Source: Neopestalotiopsis rosae (lineage: Eukaryota; Ascomycota; Sordariomycetes; Amphisphaeriales; Sporocadaceae). Taken from it: DNA of 64,000 nucleotides. Location of the stretch: positions 992,001 to 1,056,000 of the forward strand of contig JALGAS010000006.1 of assembly GCA_023078685.1 (NCBI GenBank), given 5' to 3'. Of this stretch, positions 1 through 11,761 are shown in pieces. Under the pieces are notes generated by a model that saw only the letters and a program-made list of their open reading frames with translations, was not told the origin of the DNA and did no database searches. Made by a program: the position numbers and the translations under genes. Numbering within the stretch: the first letter of the stretch is position 1; every line of letters starts with the position of its first letter.

Positions 1-230
1 AGGACCAGGTAGAGCAAAAAGAGCAGGCGCATGTAGGCGTAAAAGGGCACCCAGACGAGGATGAACTCGAACCACGACTCAACCAGGAGCGCGCAGGACA
101 GCACCGACCAGTACATGAGCCATGGTGTCAGCTGCGCGGGGTCCGAGGTCTTGAGGGCCTTGTACGAGGCAAAGAGGGGAAAGAGGAAGGAGGCGATGGA
201 CGAGAGGATCTTGGGAAATATGTCGAACAT
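1..230 (-). CDS. HVA22/TB2-DP1 family ER-shaping protein (partial, 5' end only)
   Basis: The reverse strand opens with ATG at 230 and reads MFDIFPKILSSIASFLFP, then a segment with YKALKT, LTPWLMYW and ESWFEF before running off the left edge (about 76 codons visible, no stop). That spacing of Tyr-Lys-Ala, Trp-Leu-Met-Tyr-Trp and Glu-Ser-Trp is typical of the TB2/DP1/HVA22 (REEP/Yop1) family, whose hydrophobic hairpins bend tubular ER membranes. The usual pairs of hydrophobic hairpin segments are visible. The C-terminal half lies outside the window, so Yop1 itself cannot be told from other fungal HVA22-like paralogues. Family assignment is from recognised pattern; function is inferred. Confidence 0.8.
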   Translation of the reverse strand, partial: MFDIFPKILSSIASFLFPLFASYKALKTSDPAQLTPWLMYWSVLSCALLVESWFEFILVWVPFYAYMRLLFLLYLV

Positions 231-2072
231 GGCTGGCGATTTTGTTTTATTTCTTCAAGACCTTTTCGAATCAACTCGTCGCTGTCGGGGAGTATAGAGC
301 GTAGGTATAACTATCTCTAGGCGCTATCTGCTGTGACGACTGGTGCTATCACGATAGCGCAATCGCGATAACCTATGGGTGTTGCTTGCGGCGTTTCGTT
401 CCGGACTGGGTAAGAGCCAAGAGAAGATAAGTTATGGGGCAAGAAAACGAGCAGGATGATAATAAATTCAAAGGGAAGAAAAACAAACAATATTTGGTTA
501 TCGGGTGAGCCGGCATAAACTCTCAGACAAATCTGAGGCGCTGTGACTTTTAGGTGAGGCTTGGTGGTTCCGGCCTTCTAACCTACCCTGTCCCAGCACC
601 CAAAAAGTATGATGCTCAAGGTGCCTGATGACGACGGTATCCAAGAGGCAGCTGACGAACGGTAGGAATGCGGAATGCGGGGCTGAGCTCCTTTGGGTCC
701 CCAAATGGTCCCCGGATGACCCCACGCTCGAGGGGTTCTGGTGGCCAAGCAAGCCAAGGTAGCTTCAGCTTATCGCGCCTGACCACTAAAGCCCTGGACC
801 ACGAGTCGCAGGCTGACTTCTAGCGCTTGAAAGGTGAGGGGCAAGGGACCTTTGTTGCAGTGGAGCTCTGGTGTAGTACCGCTGATAGCCTTTGTGCGTG
901 GTTATGTCCGGAGGTAGGTAGGCGAGGAGTTCAGCTAATAAGTAATCACCTGGGGTGAGCGACGTAATTTGGGCTGAAGATCACTGAAACATTGAAAGAG
1001 TTGGTAATGGAATGTGTTGCTCAGAGGAAACAGACTTCTATCCCGTCGTTTATAGCTGCTATTGTATCGTAATGGACACATATTTGCGATTCCAAGGCCA
1101 AACCCAACACGGATTCATCTTGGCAGCCTGGAAGTTATTTCGACACTATTACGCAGCCCCATGGTGGAATGAATATTGGTGCCTATTCGTGATGGTTTCG
1201 TGTCCACTCAGCAGAGTGGTATCAAGAGGGCAGCCTTTCGAGATGACCCGTTGGCTTCCGACTGAACAGGGTTGCATGGCCTCATAAGCACATTATTGCA
1301 ACCGTCTAATTGGCATCTCGATTGCAGGTGGCATCGCAGGTTCAGTGTGTCATAAACCCATCAGTAGGTCGGTCAGAACCAGTTTGAGAAAAGTATCATC
1401 ATTAGCAACTTTGCAAGCTTCGAGAAGTGTTCTAGGCGATACACCAAGAGACGGCGCAAAAGTCTCCATTACACGGTTTTATCATCACAAGCTTGCAGAC
1501 TAAGGTAATGCTTTGAGCAATAAACACTACACACTACCACTTCATGCATGTGAAGTCCAAGACAAGCTTTTGAGAACTTGATGAATCTCTACCAATACAA
1601 CAGGCAACATCTAATTGGCTCTCATTCCGGACCAGGCGCGATCTTGATATCTGGATATAGGTCACTCATCCAATTGTGCCCTGAAATCTTGTGTTATTTC
1701 CTGATTACAGTTCTGATTTCACGGGCATTTAATACCAGCTAAAACTTATTTTCACGATACACATACCCAAGTCTTTGAATGTCAGCAATGTACACATAGA
1801 CCAACGTCTATAAGATTTAGGATTGGCATCGGAAGAGGGAGGTTTGATGAGGCCGCGGAGAGGAGGGTTTTGCGTCTCTTAGGGTAACTGCAACATTGCC
1901 TAGGTACATTATACATTATGCCAGCTATCATATCTAGCCTTATCGTGACAAATCTCCAGATTGGTACAGTCCATTGCAGGACGTGGATTTGTTGAGGACT
2001 GAAAGAAATCGTGCCTTAATGTTGGTAAAACCGACACGGCTTGGTCGGTATCCGACCCCCTTGCCCATGAAA
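231..2072. other. Gene-free stretch
   Basis: About 1.8 kb with only short, low-complexity or shadow reading frames on both strands. The right part (from about 1400) is AT-richer. I see no domain, tRNA or repeat array here. The left end should hold the promoter of the truncated HVA22-type gene. Confidence 0.5.
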
Positions 2073-2678
2073 TCAAAGCTCGAAATCTTGATGCTCGCTC
2101 TGGGCGTGAGCACGGGCACGGGAAGCTCGCTGAACTTGGTGCTTGATGACTTGGCCACATAGAATAAACGCCCCGAGCAAGCTGAGCAAAATGATCTGGA
2201 TGCTGCTGAGGACAAGGTCAAATTCTATGATCGCCATGAGGCACCGAAATGTGCCTCTCAAATCTTCCCCTACGCCTTGAGCGCTGGAGTCTTGCTCCCA
2301 GCCGAGGATGTAATGGAGTGAAAGAGCACCAAGAACGATGTGAAGAGTAATGGTGGAAGCCAGCGCTATGGTCTTGCAACATTGCTTGGAAGTGTTGCCT
2401 TGGTCTTGGCTGGTGATATGCGATGTACTGATCTTGAGCAGCTTGCAAAGCATGAGATAGATGACCCACAGCAATGTCAGTCCTGCCAGCAGTGCAGTGC
2501 CGAAAAAAAATATCAGGGTGCGACTCGAGCGCCTAAATTGCTGGGCTGGGTCGGCGGTAGTAATGGTCGATAGAGATGACTGGACAACGTTCTTCATCGA
2601 CCAGTACGCGTACGAGTTGATGGCGACGTCGACGGCGAGCATCAGCATGATGAAGACATTTATTATGAACTGAGCCAT
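2073..2678 (-). CDS. Four-TM membrane protein of unknown function
   Basis: Single-exon frame of 201 aa if translation starts at the ATG at 2678 (MAQFIINVF). The frame stays open upstream to about 2990, but that extension is polar and not membrane-like, so the internal ATG is preferred. Four hydrophobic segments are visible: about residues 4-26, 53-77, 100-124 and 147-178. A basic, Gln/Arg/His-rich tail follows the last one. I do not recognise the family. The next gene on the same strand is also a membrane protein, but nothing shows they are related. It could be a fast-evolving lineage-specific gene. Confidence 0.55.
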   Translation of the reverse strand: MAQFIINVFIMLMLAVDVAINSYAYWSMKNVVQSSLSTITTADPAQQFRRSSRTLIFFFGTALLAGLTLLWVIYLMLCKLLKISTSHITSQDQGNTSKQCCKTIALASTITLHIVLGALSLHYILGWEQDSSAQGVGEDLRGTFRCLMAIIEFDLVLSSIQIILLSLLGAFILCGQVIKHQVQRASRARAHAQSEHQDFEL

Positions 2679-3086
2679 GATTTGCAACAGACTGCGGGCC
2701 GTTATAGTTGATGGACGGGGCCAAAGTTGATTTCGAAGCGGTGGTTGATGATCGAAAATGGAAGTGAATTGTACTTTTGTTCTTAGGTCGCGAAAACTTA
2801 TCTCGTTGCCCGAGGCATTCCTTCTTTGCAACAAGGGATCAGATCGTTTAAGCGTCGTAAGACTATGATGATCTCCGTGTGTAATTGTCGTTTTGTGCCT
2901 TGGGGTTTCGACCACATACCTCCGGCGACAAGTTGAGAGAATGTTGAATGAAAGAATTGACCAGAAGTATTGAAGAACTATCAGACACATGTATGCCCTA
3001 TATCATGATCTCAATACTTTCTGCCCTAGTGTCTCGCCCTCATTAGATGGCATATTGAAATTGACCAGACTTGCAGTATCATGATG

Positions 3087-5332
3087 CTATGATTTCCTCT
3101 CATCGCCACCTGTGAGCACCTTCGGTACTGCGAATGTTCTACTTGCGTTATCTTCTCCCAATGTAGTCTGGGAGGACTTCTCTGACACATTGATAACAAT
3201 CTTTTCTCCCTTTGCAATGTCTTTGACACCAGTAACACCTGTACTCCACGATTTAGTCTCTATGCCTGGTGATTTTATTCGAGGATGTTTCAGGTTTGAT
3301 AGGTCGAGAGCTTCAAGCTCTGTGAATCGGCGCGTATATGGAATTTCCCCATCGCAGCCATCCCATTGGCCCATGCCTAGTTCTTCATAGGCTAACCGTT
3401 GCAATTGCAATGTGCCGTTGGTGTTCCATTCCATAAGACCATATGGGCTCTTGTTGGTCCGACGTTGGACATACCCAGTCAAAACTTCGATGAATGCCGA
3501 AAAGATGATGACTAGTAAGCCGATGCCAAACACAAGAGAAAGACCGACCACACCAAAGGAGATGTATGCCGTATTTTTAACCTTCTGAAAGACGTTAGTA
3601 TGCAAAAAGAACACGCCTGAGCTAGACTACATACCTGATTACGACAGAAATAGTCCTGTCCTGTTGAGTTTGGTCGCTCAACCAGATCGTCAGTCAGATA
3701 TGGGTGGTCTCCAGCTGCAGAATACACCCATATCTTCTGAAAAGCTGCCAGCGCTGTCTCGAACCAGTATGTCACATCGAGTTCCCATTGGTTGTCAGCA
3801 ATGGGACCTTGCATTCCCAGGCTAAGGCTCCTCCTTGACAAGAGTGCGTGTGCACCAAGCACGTAGGTAATGTCCACGTGATATTCAAAATAGCGAGCAA
3901 GAGTCCAGTTTAGTGCACCTGGATCATCACGGAAGGGAAGATAGTCAACGGCGAGCTGCTTGCTGTCCCATAAACTGTGCAGAGGAGCACAGCTGGTTTT
4001 ATCTGCTGCCGTGTAATTGCAGTATTGGTAACTGACTGCACAAGCGAGCGGCGCCGCAGGCTCTCCTTGTCCATATATAGGAGTTTCAACAGAGGAGTCG
4101 GCATTTGACAAAGCCCCTATCTGCCGGGTGGCTCTGTACCAAGGATCTGACGTCTTTTCCATGAATTTGACGCCATTTCCGCTCAAGAACACAAGGGACG
4201 TGTCTGTAGTATTAGACCGAAGATCCTTGCTCGGGAAGTACATCGTGCGGTAAGAGTTGTTACCTCTGTGGCCAGAGATAGAGCTTGATGAAGTTAGAGA
4301 CATGATATGACTAAAAACAGATAGAAGCAATACTTACCCTATGATGTACTCCGCAGATCCTTTCTGGACGTTGAAATAGGGTCGCATCACTTGGTCATCG
4401 TTGTATGCATCGTTTGAGGCTTCGTAGGTGTAATTCAAGTAATCGCCGTCGGTTTCTTGAGGAGGTGCACCATATTGGTAACGCGTCCAGGATCTGGAAG
4501 TCGATACATTGTATATCGTCGTGTATCCTTCCGTAGCTAGCGGTGCGCAATGCCAGGTGCTGCGGAGGCCAAACCTTTTCTTCAGAGGGCTATTAATGCC
4601 AAGGTCGGTATGACTGTCGATGATGCCACTATCAAATTTGATGCTGGTGTTGTTCTCGAGACAAGTCAAGCCGAAAGGGCACTGTGCATCCACATCGATC
4701 GTGTACGTCAACTTTGGTTTCACCATTGAGTGACATGACTCCGCAGATAAAGTGTTTTGCGAATAGCATGATAATGCATAATCCGAGGCAGAGCTCAGCG
4801 TTTGTGCTTGCCTGGGAATTTCCTTCTGGTAAAGATCGGCCTGTGCCATAAGATTTGAATTGATTGGCTGACCACATTTGTTGCCGCGTAACAGAACCTC
4901 ATAATTGTCGCGAGCTAGTCGTGAAGAGAATCCAGCAGCAATAGTCAATACACCAGCCAGTATAGACGTGATGGCAAGCAGGGGCAGGATTCGTTTATAG
5001 TACCGTAGCCCGGGATTGACGCGCCACGTCCAGCCCATTTGAATGAGTTTCAAGGCGGTTGCACCCGGATCGTTGCTATTGCGGAGGACCGCTTGGCGTT
5101 GATGATGAAGAGCATCGCGTCGCTCTGAACTTGATAGGTATGTGTGAAACGAGAAGCATACGAGCTTCCAGAAGTGCATAGCGACAATACTGACAAAAAA
5201 TGCAATGAATGCAATCACGAGGTTCGCGTCTCGCTGCGACAAGGTAAGTGTCAATCCCATGACCTTGCCGTAGGACCAATCAGTCCATATCCCAGTATAG
5301 ACATCATATGAAGATGCTGTGACATCCGACAT
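3087..5332 (-). CDS. Large membrane glycoprotein of unknown function, three exons
   Basis: Exons (read on the minus strand) are 5332-4338, 4265-3635 and 3584-3087, giving 707 aa. Intron 1 (4337-4266, GTAAGT donor, CACAG acceptor) joins phase 2 to phase 1 and intron 2 (3634-3585, GTATGT donor, TTTCAG acceptor) is phase 0, so the frame is kept throughout. The protein has a hydrophobic segment near residues 37-60, another near 113-135, a long Cys-rich region with several N-glycosylation sequons (NNT, NVS, NYT, NTT), then a third strong TM segment near the start of exon 3 and a polar cytosolic tail. This architecture is common for uncharacterised Sordariomycete plasma-membrane proteins. No enzymatic motif is visible; the role is unknown. 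Confidence 0.75.
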
Positions 5333-6931
5333 GGTACTTCAGTTGCTCTATCGCTTCAAGTGAACACAAGATTATAGACAGATGATGTTTTGGAGGGCAT
5401 GGCTAGCTCATAAATTACAGCCATCAGTTGATCTATTATATCTTGGTTCTTCAGTAGATGCGGTGGTAGCATCAAGAAGCAGTCATAGCATAGGGCTGAA
5501 TACTGATTCTGCAGCCTGCACTAGATGTAGAACACTGCAGCTGCGCTGGCGAACTTTATTGGCTGGGCAATGCGATACAGGTTCCTTCTGGCCTGGCCCA
5601 GGATGTGGGCGTACAATGAACTGGATTGCATGATGGGGGCCGGTGTGCAAAAGGTGACACTGAAAGACCTTATTGGTCTAGCCACCTGAATGATCCCCTG
5701 TTAGAAGTACTTCTGGCACATTAAAGCCATACTTCGGCAGCCGCTCAATCCGGCCGGGGAGATATAGGCTAGATTCCCTGGAAGATATCTATATCGGGAA
5801 CTTCAATGTCACCCCAGACTTCCAATCAGCATAAATACTTACAGCAGAGTCCTGCTTTGCGTGTTGATGTGCGCTGTGGTATCCCTGTTAGCAAGATAGG
5901 CCGGTTCGGTTGCGAACAACTTGTCCTACGGGTGCTGTAGAGCTTCCTAGAGCTCTAAAAATATCGTCGGCGTTATAGTGGCGTGCCGCATTTGGACACA
6001 AAAGTCGATGCCCGCCATAGAACATAACGTTTGAACAAAAGAGATAATTATAAATATAAGGTGTCGAAATTTGGCGGAAATAAGTCAGAGGCAGAAGCAG
6101 GTGCGGAAAGGAGGGGTGATGGAAGCGACGATTAAAGTATCGCCTGCTGACGCGAAAATACCAAAGCCTACCGTACCTATACATCTGTGATTATTTTTGT
6201 TCATTACCCACCTTCCATCGTTCAAGATGGTTGATGCTCGAAAATGGTATCAACTTCCGAGGATGGAAAGTTGTAAATGATGTAGAACAACGGCCTGGTC
6301 GAGGCAAGATCAAAGATGACACCGCGCGCGTCAACTTCGGCTTGTAGATATGCTTTGTGTGACATGAGAACATCTGAAAACCATGCTTAGTGTGGATGAT
6401 GCCTCCGCTTTCATCCCATCAGGACATCTTAACGAAAATGACAACAAGAAGTCCTGTCGCAAGTCAGACACTTCGCCATCAGCGTGTTTCTAGAATTGTG
6501 AACTAGGGAGCACTTTTGTTATTCGAGTGCCAGCCTCTGCTCTGCCTATTAATTGATCATATCCGTGTGTGGAGCGAATCATCATATGCCACATTCAATT
6601 CATTAAATGTCAGCGTGGTTGCATTGATTCCTTAGATGTAGTAGAGCAGTGTATACGTTCATTTTGCATTTCCATTTCTCCTGTCACGAGCATATGCATA
6701 CCTACGTATGAAGTCAATTGACCCTCCACTTTTGGTAACCAATCGCGATGTGCATGAAGCGTGCATTCGCATCAACCATTCAGACAGTGTATCTGTGCAA
6801 CGTCGGTCACGGGATCTCACTGCGCATATTAGGCAGATCGCAAGGCTCTGAACATCTCCTCAAGCGAAACCCCTCACCAGTCCATCTGCGCATAGTCTGG
6901 GATAATTCTCGAAGGCCTCTCTCATTGCACC
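5333..6931. other. Gene-free stretch
   Basis: About 1.6 kb between two divergent genes. It holds only short frames (up to 98 codons) without recognisable domains, so it should contain the promoters of both flanking genes. It is moderately AT-rich from about 5990 to 6720. Confidence 0.45.
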
Positions 6932-9206
6932 ATGGCCGATCCCATATCTCTGGTTGGCACGGTCGTTGGGGTCACCTCATTTGCTCTTCAGATGTACTCA
7001 GGTATCTCCTCATATGTTGACGGATTTCGAAGTCGTAAATAAGGCGTCGAGTCGGTCGATCGGCTGCTGCAAACCTTTTGGGCATCAATCGCGGCAATCG
7101 CGGCTGTCGAGCGACGACTTCGTAGTGGCTCATCCACAGTCTCCTCGCGACTGCCACTTGATGAGAGTATACAAGGGTGCAAAGACGAACTCATCGCTTT
7201 GAGCAAGTTTTGGGGACATTTCAATGATCAAGCAACTGGAAGTCATGACTTTAAAGGCAAAATAAAAGGGTTGGCCCGGGAGATGTCATATCCTTTTCGT
7301 CGGGAGGACCTCTCTCGCCTAGAGGACCGCCTATGCCAAGCTACCCCGGCTTTAAACTTAATTTTACAGCCGATACAAATGTATGATTTTCCTCCATGAG
7401 CTTGTACTACACTCACGTTGTAATTCTAGAAATCTCGGTTTGTCTGTAGCGGAGAAAATCGATCTATTGCACGACGACACCCGGATCTCGGATGTTGGAT
7501 GCGGTATTGAAGGATCTTCATCCATCTACAGACACCAGAACAGCGGGAGAAGGGCGTTCTGGGAAATCACCGAGTTCAAATACACAAGCAATTATGCAGG
7601 TAAGAATTGAGCTTGTAGCTTTCGAGGTAGGCGACTGACAATGTCAGAATGTATCTCCTCCCCAGTGCAGGTGGCCATACAGGAGCAAAGCTATGAAAAG
7701 CTCCAAAAAGCACTTTCGAAGAACGCGACGTACCTAAATCGTCGCTTGATGCCGCTCAATCTTGGTGTTCTAGCCATATCAGTGACTTGGCCGCGAGGTT
7801 TGAAGCTGATCGTGAAAACCATAAAGGAAAATGATATGGTGGAAGATCAATTACTCGATATCTCCGAAGCGCTCAGTTTCGCCGCACATTGCTATCATGG
7901 ACGATTCTTTTCGATAACAACTTTAGAAGGGGAGATCGACCGACCTTGTGGACATATTGGATGCATTCAGGTTCTGCAACCATTACTAGATCTCGGAGTT
8001 CCATGCGACTACCATAAGGACGTCTCTCCCTGTTACCCATTGATGAATTGGGAATGCAAATACGGACAAATGATGTTGATAGCGAAGCTGAAAGCGCAGA
8101 GAGACGCACTCAGTCGCCTTGCAGCACAGCATCTACACCCAGACATTATCTCAACCTCTCGGATCACTGAGCATGACGTCCTTGATGCGAACGCTGGCCG
8201 CGTCTGTCAACAGCTTGAGTCCTTTGATATCCAGATTCCCGCATTACTTCGTATTCCCTTGAGCTGGCATTCAGTCTACAAATATGCGCATTGCAGGAGT
8301 GCTCCAACCGTTCTTCTAGAAGCCATGTGGGATGCTGGATTCCATGACCTAAGCGTCGATATCATTGTCAGCCATGCCATATGTTCATCTCCTTCCTGTA
8401 TGGAATGGTTTCTAGACCACGGTATCAACCTCGATGATATTATTGAAACAGATGAGGGACGTTTCTCGGTTGCCCATCTCTCAGCAGCTGCTATTGCTAT
8501 GTCTCTTCGCTACACTCCGCAGCCAGGTCAGAATGGATCCAGTCTTTGCAAGTACGTCTCACGCTTACGAAGAAGTATATCAGCTGATGAGTGTCGATGT
8601 CGTTGTTCACGTAACGGATGTTCGCCATTCAAGACACTGTTGCACACGGTAATCCAATCGTGGTGTGCCGAAGATACAACACAACTTGATTTGCTTGGCA
8701 TTTTAATTCGAGCTCATAATGGTCAGAGGGCGGTATTTGAAAGCCTTCACGTACAGATCATTCGGCTAATCACGTTCGAGAAACTCGGGTTGACACATAG
8801 CTGTTGTACCCGCCCCAAAACTGACCGACTACGGTATCGTACCTCTTTTGGGCTATCTTCTCCATATGATGCGGAAGATGCCTCGGAAATGATGGAAGAG
8901 GACCAGGAACTCCTTCTCCACTTTGAGGATCTGATGGACGAGTTCATACTGGAGTATTCTCATTCATACAATAGCCTACAGGAGTTCCTCGAGGGTTACT
9001 GGGCGCGGCGGATGACCGAAACTCTCAAGATGCTGGATGAGAGCACCATGATTGCTCAGCAGAAAAGAGCAGCTGAAGAGATAGGCGTCAATTGGGAGCT
9101 ACACAGGGTCTTCCCGGAAAGCTCAAAACAGCACACAGAGGAAGATTCATCTTCCTATCGACGCAGCGGGTTCCAGTACTGGGAGAAGAAGATAGATGGT
9201 TTATAG
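6932..9206 (+). CDS. Fungal N-domain / degenerate ankyrin-like protein, interrupted by an in-frame stop
   Basis: ATG at 6932 starts MADPISLVGTVVGVTSFALQ, the classic N-terminal helix of fungal NACHT/ankyrin-associated proteins. Exons are 6932-7380, 7430-7599 and 7648-9206; both introns (GTATGA..CTAG, GTAAGA..TCAG) keep frame, for 725 codons. Codon 37 (7040-7042) is TAA, yet the same frame continues through the second conserved helix (VESVDRLLQTF) without a gap. The C-terminal part has degenerate ankyrin-like helices (LLDLGV, WFLDHGI) and a segment resembling a fungal family with HxVLDxxAxRV. A gene model could avoid the stop with a 42-nt GT-AG intron (7002-7043), but that would delete conserved residues and has a poor branch site. 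Likely a recent pseudogene or a sequence error; regulatory/incompatibility-type function is only inferred. Confidence 0.6.
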
Positions 9207-9808
9207 AGATGACATTGGGAATGGGAAAGCTATACTTGCGAGAGCCGAGAACAGCCGTTAGTGTACCGCGCTATGAGTCATTGCCTACATCACCGGAAGA
9301 TATTGGCCATGATAAAGTGCTTTAACCCCAAATTGAAAATTGCGCCATCAGAATGTATCAAGGAAAGTAAATTATGAGAGGTTTGTTATTATTCCGGTAC
9401 TAGCCCCTGAATTGACGTCAATCAATGCCATCCGTGATGGACCAGAAGACTTTTCGTATCGTAAGAACATCATATCTATATATCCTCATGTATTCCAGTA
9501 TACAATTCATGCAATTGTTGTGTTTTGAGGCACTGCATCAAGTCCATTCTAATGTCCAGGCAGACCCCTACGATGTTGTAAACCGGTCCAGCTATAATTC
9601 GAGCGTCTAAGGTCCCTATTGAGTCAGCCTTTCGCCCATGCAATCCACTTTCTCGACTTTCTCCCAGGCCTATAAGTATTTCTTAACTTCCGTGTACTAA
9701 TAAGTATCAGATGAGAGCTTCAAAAACTGAGATTTCTGGTGGGTACAGGCAGTACTCACTATGGCGCCTCGACCGTTTGCGCCTTCAGGAGCGCCAAAGG
9801 AGTCGGTC
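9207..9808. other. Intergenic stretch
   Basis: Six hundred bases of 3' flanking DNA. Only short unsupported frames; nothing further recognised. Confidence 0.4.
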
Positions 9809-10069
9809 TTAATCCTCGGGAATAGTGGACACAAGCAGTGGACTATCAGGAATAAGGGTCTCAAGACGGGGATAGTCTGGCATTTCCAGATCCCTGCGAT
9901 GAAGCGTAAGCAAAGGTGTTGGGTATGGAGTGTCGCGTTGTGACGTTGCTCGTGTATGAACCATGGAGAGATAGCCCAAGTACAGTGAGACCAGTGCCAT
10001 CAGGAGTGAAGGTAGACCAATAACAATCCCTACTACTACTGCAGGGGAGATGGCTTCTGATAATGGCAT
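9809..10069 (-). CDS. Small single-pass membrane protein, hypothetical
   Basis: An 86-aa frame with a true ATG at 10069. Residues 9-35 (AVVVGIVIGLPSLLMALV and following) form one clean hydrophobic helix, followed by a short polar Pro-rich tail ending in STIPED. Small fungal proteins with such a GIVIGLPSLL-type helix are common next to N-domain/ankyrin-type genes, and the preceding gene is of that class. No homologue can be named. The composition (helix then charged tail) is more gene-like than the surrounding shadow frames, but a chance frame of this length cannot be excluded. Confidence 0.4.
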   Translation of the reverse strand: MPLSEAISPAVVVGIVIGLPSLLMALVSLYLGYLSMVHTRATSQRDTPYPTPLLTLHRRDLEMPDYPRLETLIPDSPLLVSTIPED

Positions 10070-11761
10070 GATTGAGTCGTCTGCTTAGCTGACCGATTTA
10101 AAAGTGATGCGAACAGAATAGCGAGTGTCATGGTCAAGAAAAGTCAAAGGAGTACAGGTATCGAATATATAGATCTCATGTCTTGTGTCAAAATCCACTT
10201 TCTTGCACTATATGCCACATTTTCCTCCCATGTCGCAGCCCATTTTCCTCCCCTGGCACATGGCTGCGGGCCCCTGTTCCGCCGCCCGTAAGCTCACTGC
10301 ATTTTATTTCGTTTGGGAAGCAGAATTTTTCTAGTCTTTCCAATCCCAATCGCTGACAGGCAACACGCGCAACGAAGCTCGCCAGATGCAGACAACACAG
10401 AAGCTCATTCTCAAGCCGAATCATGCAGGTGTTCTCGAAGCTCCAAAAGCGTTCTTGCATAGACAATGATTGGTGAATACCGCCTCTGGCCCATCAGAAT
10501 CGGCCTGAAGATACTCCGCCTTCAGCTGCCAACACAATATGATATGTACTTCAACCAGCACAACTGCGCCTTCACTCGGTGTCAATATATTCTTAAAAAC
10601 AAGTCAATCTACATATGACTGTATCCATTTTCACGCACTTTTATCGTTACAAAAAAGATAACGTTATAAAACTAAGTGGCATTTTCTTTTGGCAGGGCAG
10701 TAAAATCCTTGGGCTTTCATTCGTTGACCGGCCGCCTATTTCTGAAGGATCAGCATAAGGGCCAGCTTAAAACCCTCCTAGAACCACGAATATACCTTTG
10801 AATTACCGGTGCAACCATTTATTATATAACGATACCTGCAGAAATCCGGCCAGTTCCGACAATGATCACTACGTATTATATATTTTATATATTAGGATAA
10901 ATATCGGTAGCTTTTATACAAGTTTTTGTTTGCACACAATCGAACTTTTTATCATTAACTCTTCTCCATTTCAATGATTTGATTGTCACTGATCCGTCGA
11001 AGCCGATTGATTGAAATCGGTATCATTGTGAGCTAGGTATTGCTGTATGGAGGAACCTGGGTACAAAAATCAGCATATCTAGCCAAAGTGTCTTGGCGAG
11101 CTATGATATGTACCTTCCGACTCGCCCCAGAGCACATCGTCAGTTATGTAGTTCGGCCAAATCCACGATATTCAAGAAGTGCTGCGAATAGTTGAGTGCA
11201 TGGATGCGGAGCTTCGAACAGAACCCATGGCAATAAATCTTAGTTTTAGTCCTGACACTCGTGATAATAATATTTACACGACAACTATTCCTTTGAATGG
11301 TTTCAATCTAGTTTGCTATTAACAGAGGGATAATGAGATAAAAGAGAAACCTCTTTATAGCGCGTGTACGAAACGCAATGGAACGACTTTTGTTCTCGAC
11401 AGTCTCCAATTTGCCATGTAGAGGCAAATGTAGCACTGAATAAGCATCAATTAAGCCTCAGACATTTGCGACACTGACATTGTAGGTTAGTATGGTCAGT
11501 GGTCGTGTGCGCTTGTCACATGAACGATGTTCAATCGGTGCCTGGCTCCCAAAATGGCGAGGTGTCAATGGCCATTCGTATTCGTACAACAACCCCGCGG
11601 TGGCCTCGCTGAAACGCGGAAGGGCCAACCGATAATGCCTTAAGCGACTAGATTGCCAACTGGAGCATTCGCATCTGTCCTTTGTCAATGATCTCATCGC
11701 TTTCCCAGAATCTTAGATAACACCTATTTACTTTTTGTATTCTCATTCATCGAGGAGAACG
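10070..11761. other. Gene-free stretch with AT-rich core
   Basis: About 1.7 kb without a supportable gene. The part from about 10560 to 11460 is conspicuously AT-rich, with runs such as ACGTATTATATATTTTATAT near 10870, and has no long open frames. It could be a decayed repeat, but no terminal repeats or transposase fragments are visible. The final 200 bases should be the promoter of the esterase gene at 11762. Confidence 0.4.

Noticed and set aside
1012..1287. 91-codon frame on the plus strand
   Set aside because: No domain, no splice context, irregular composition.
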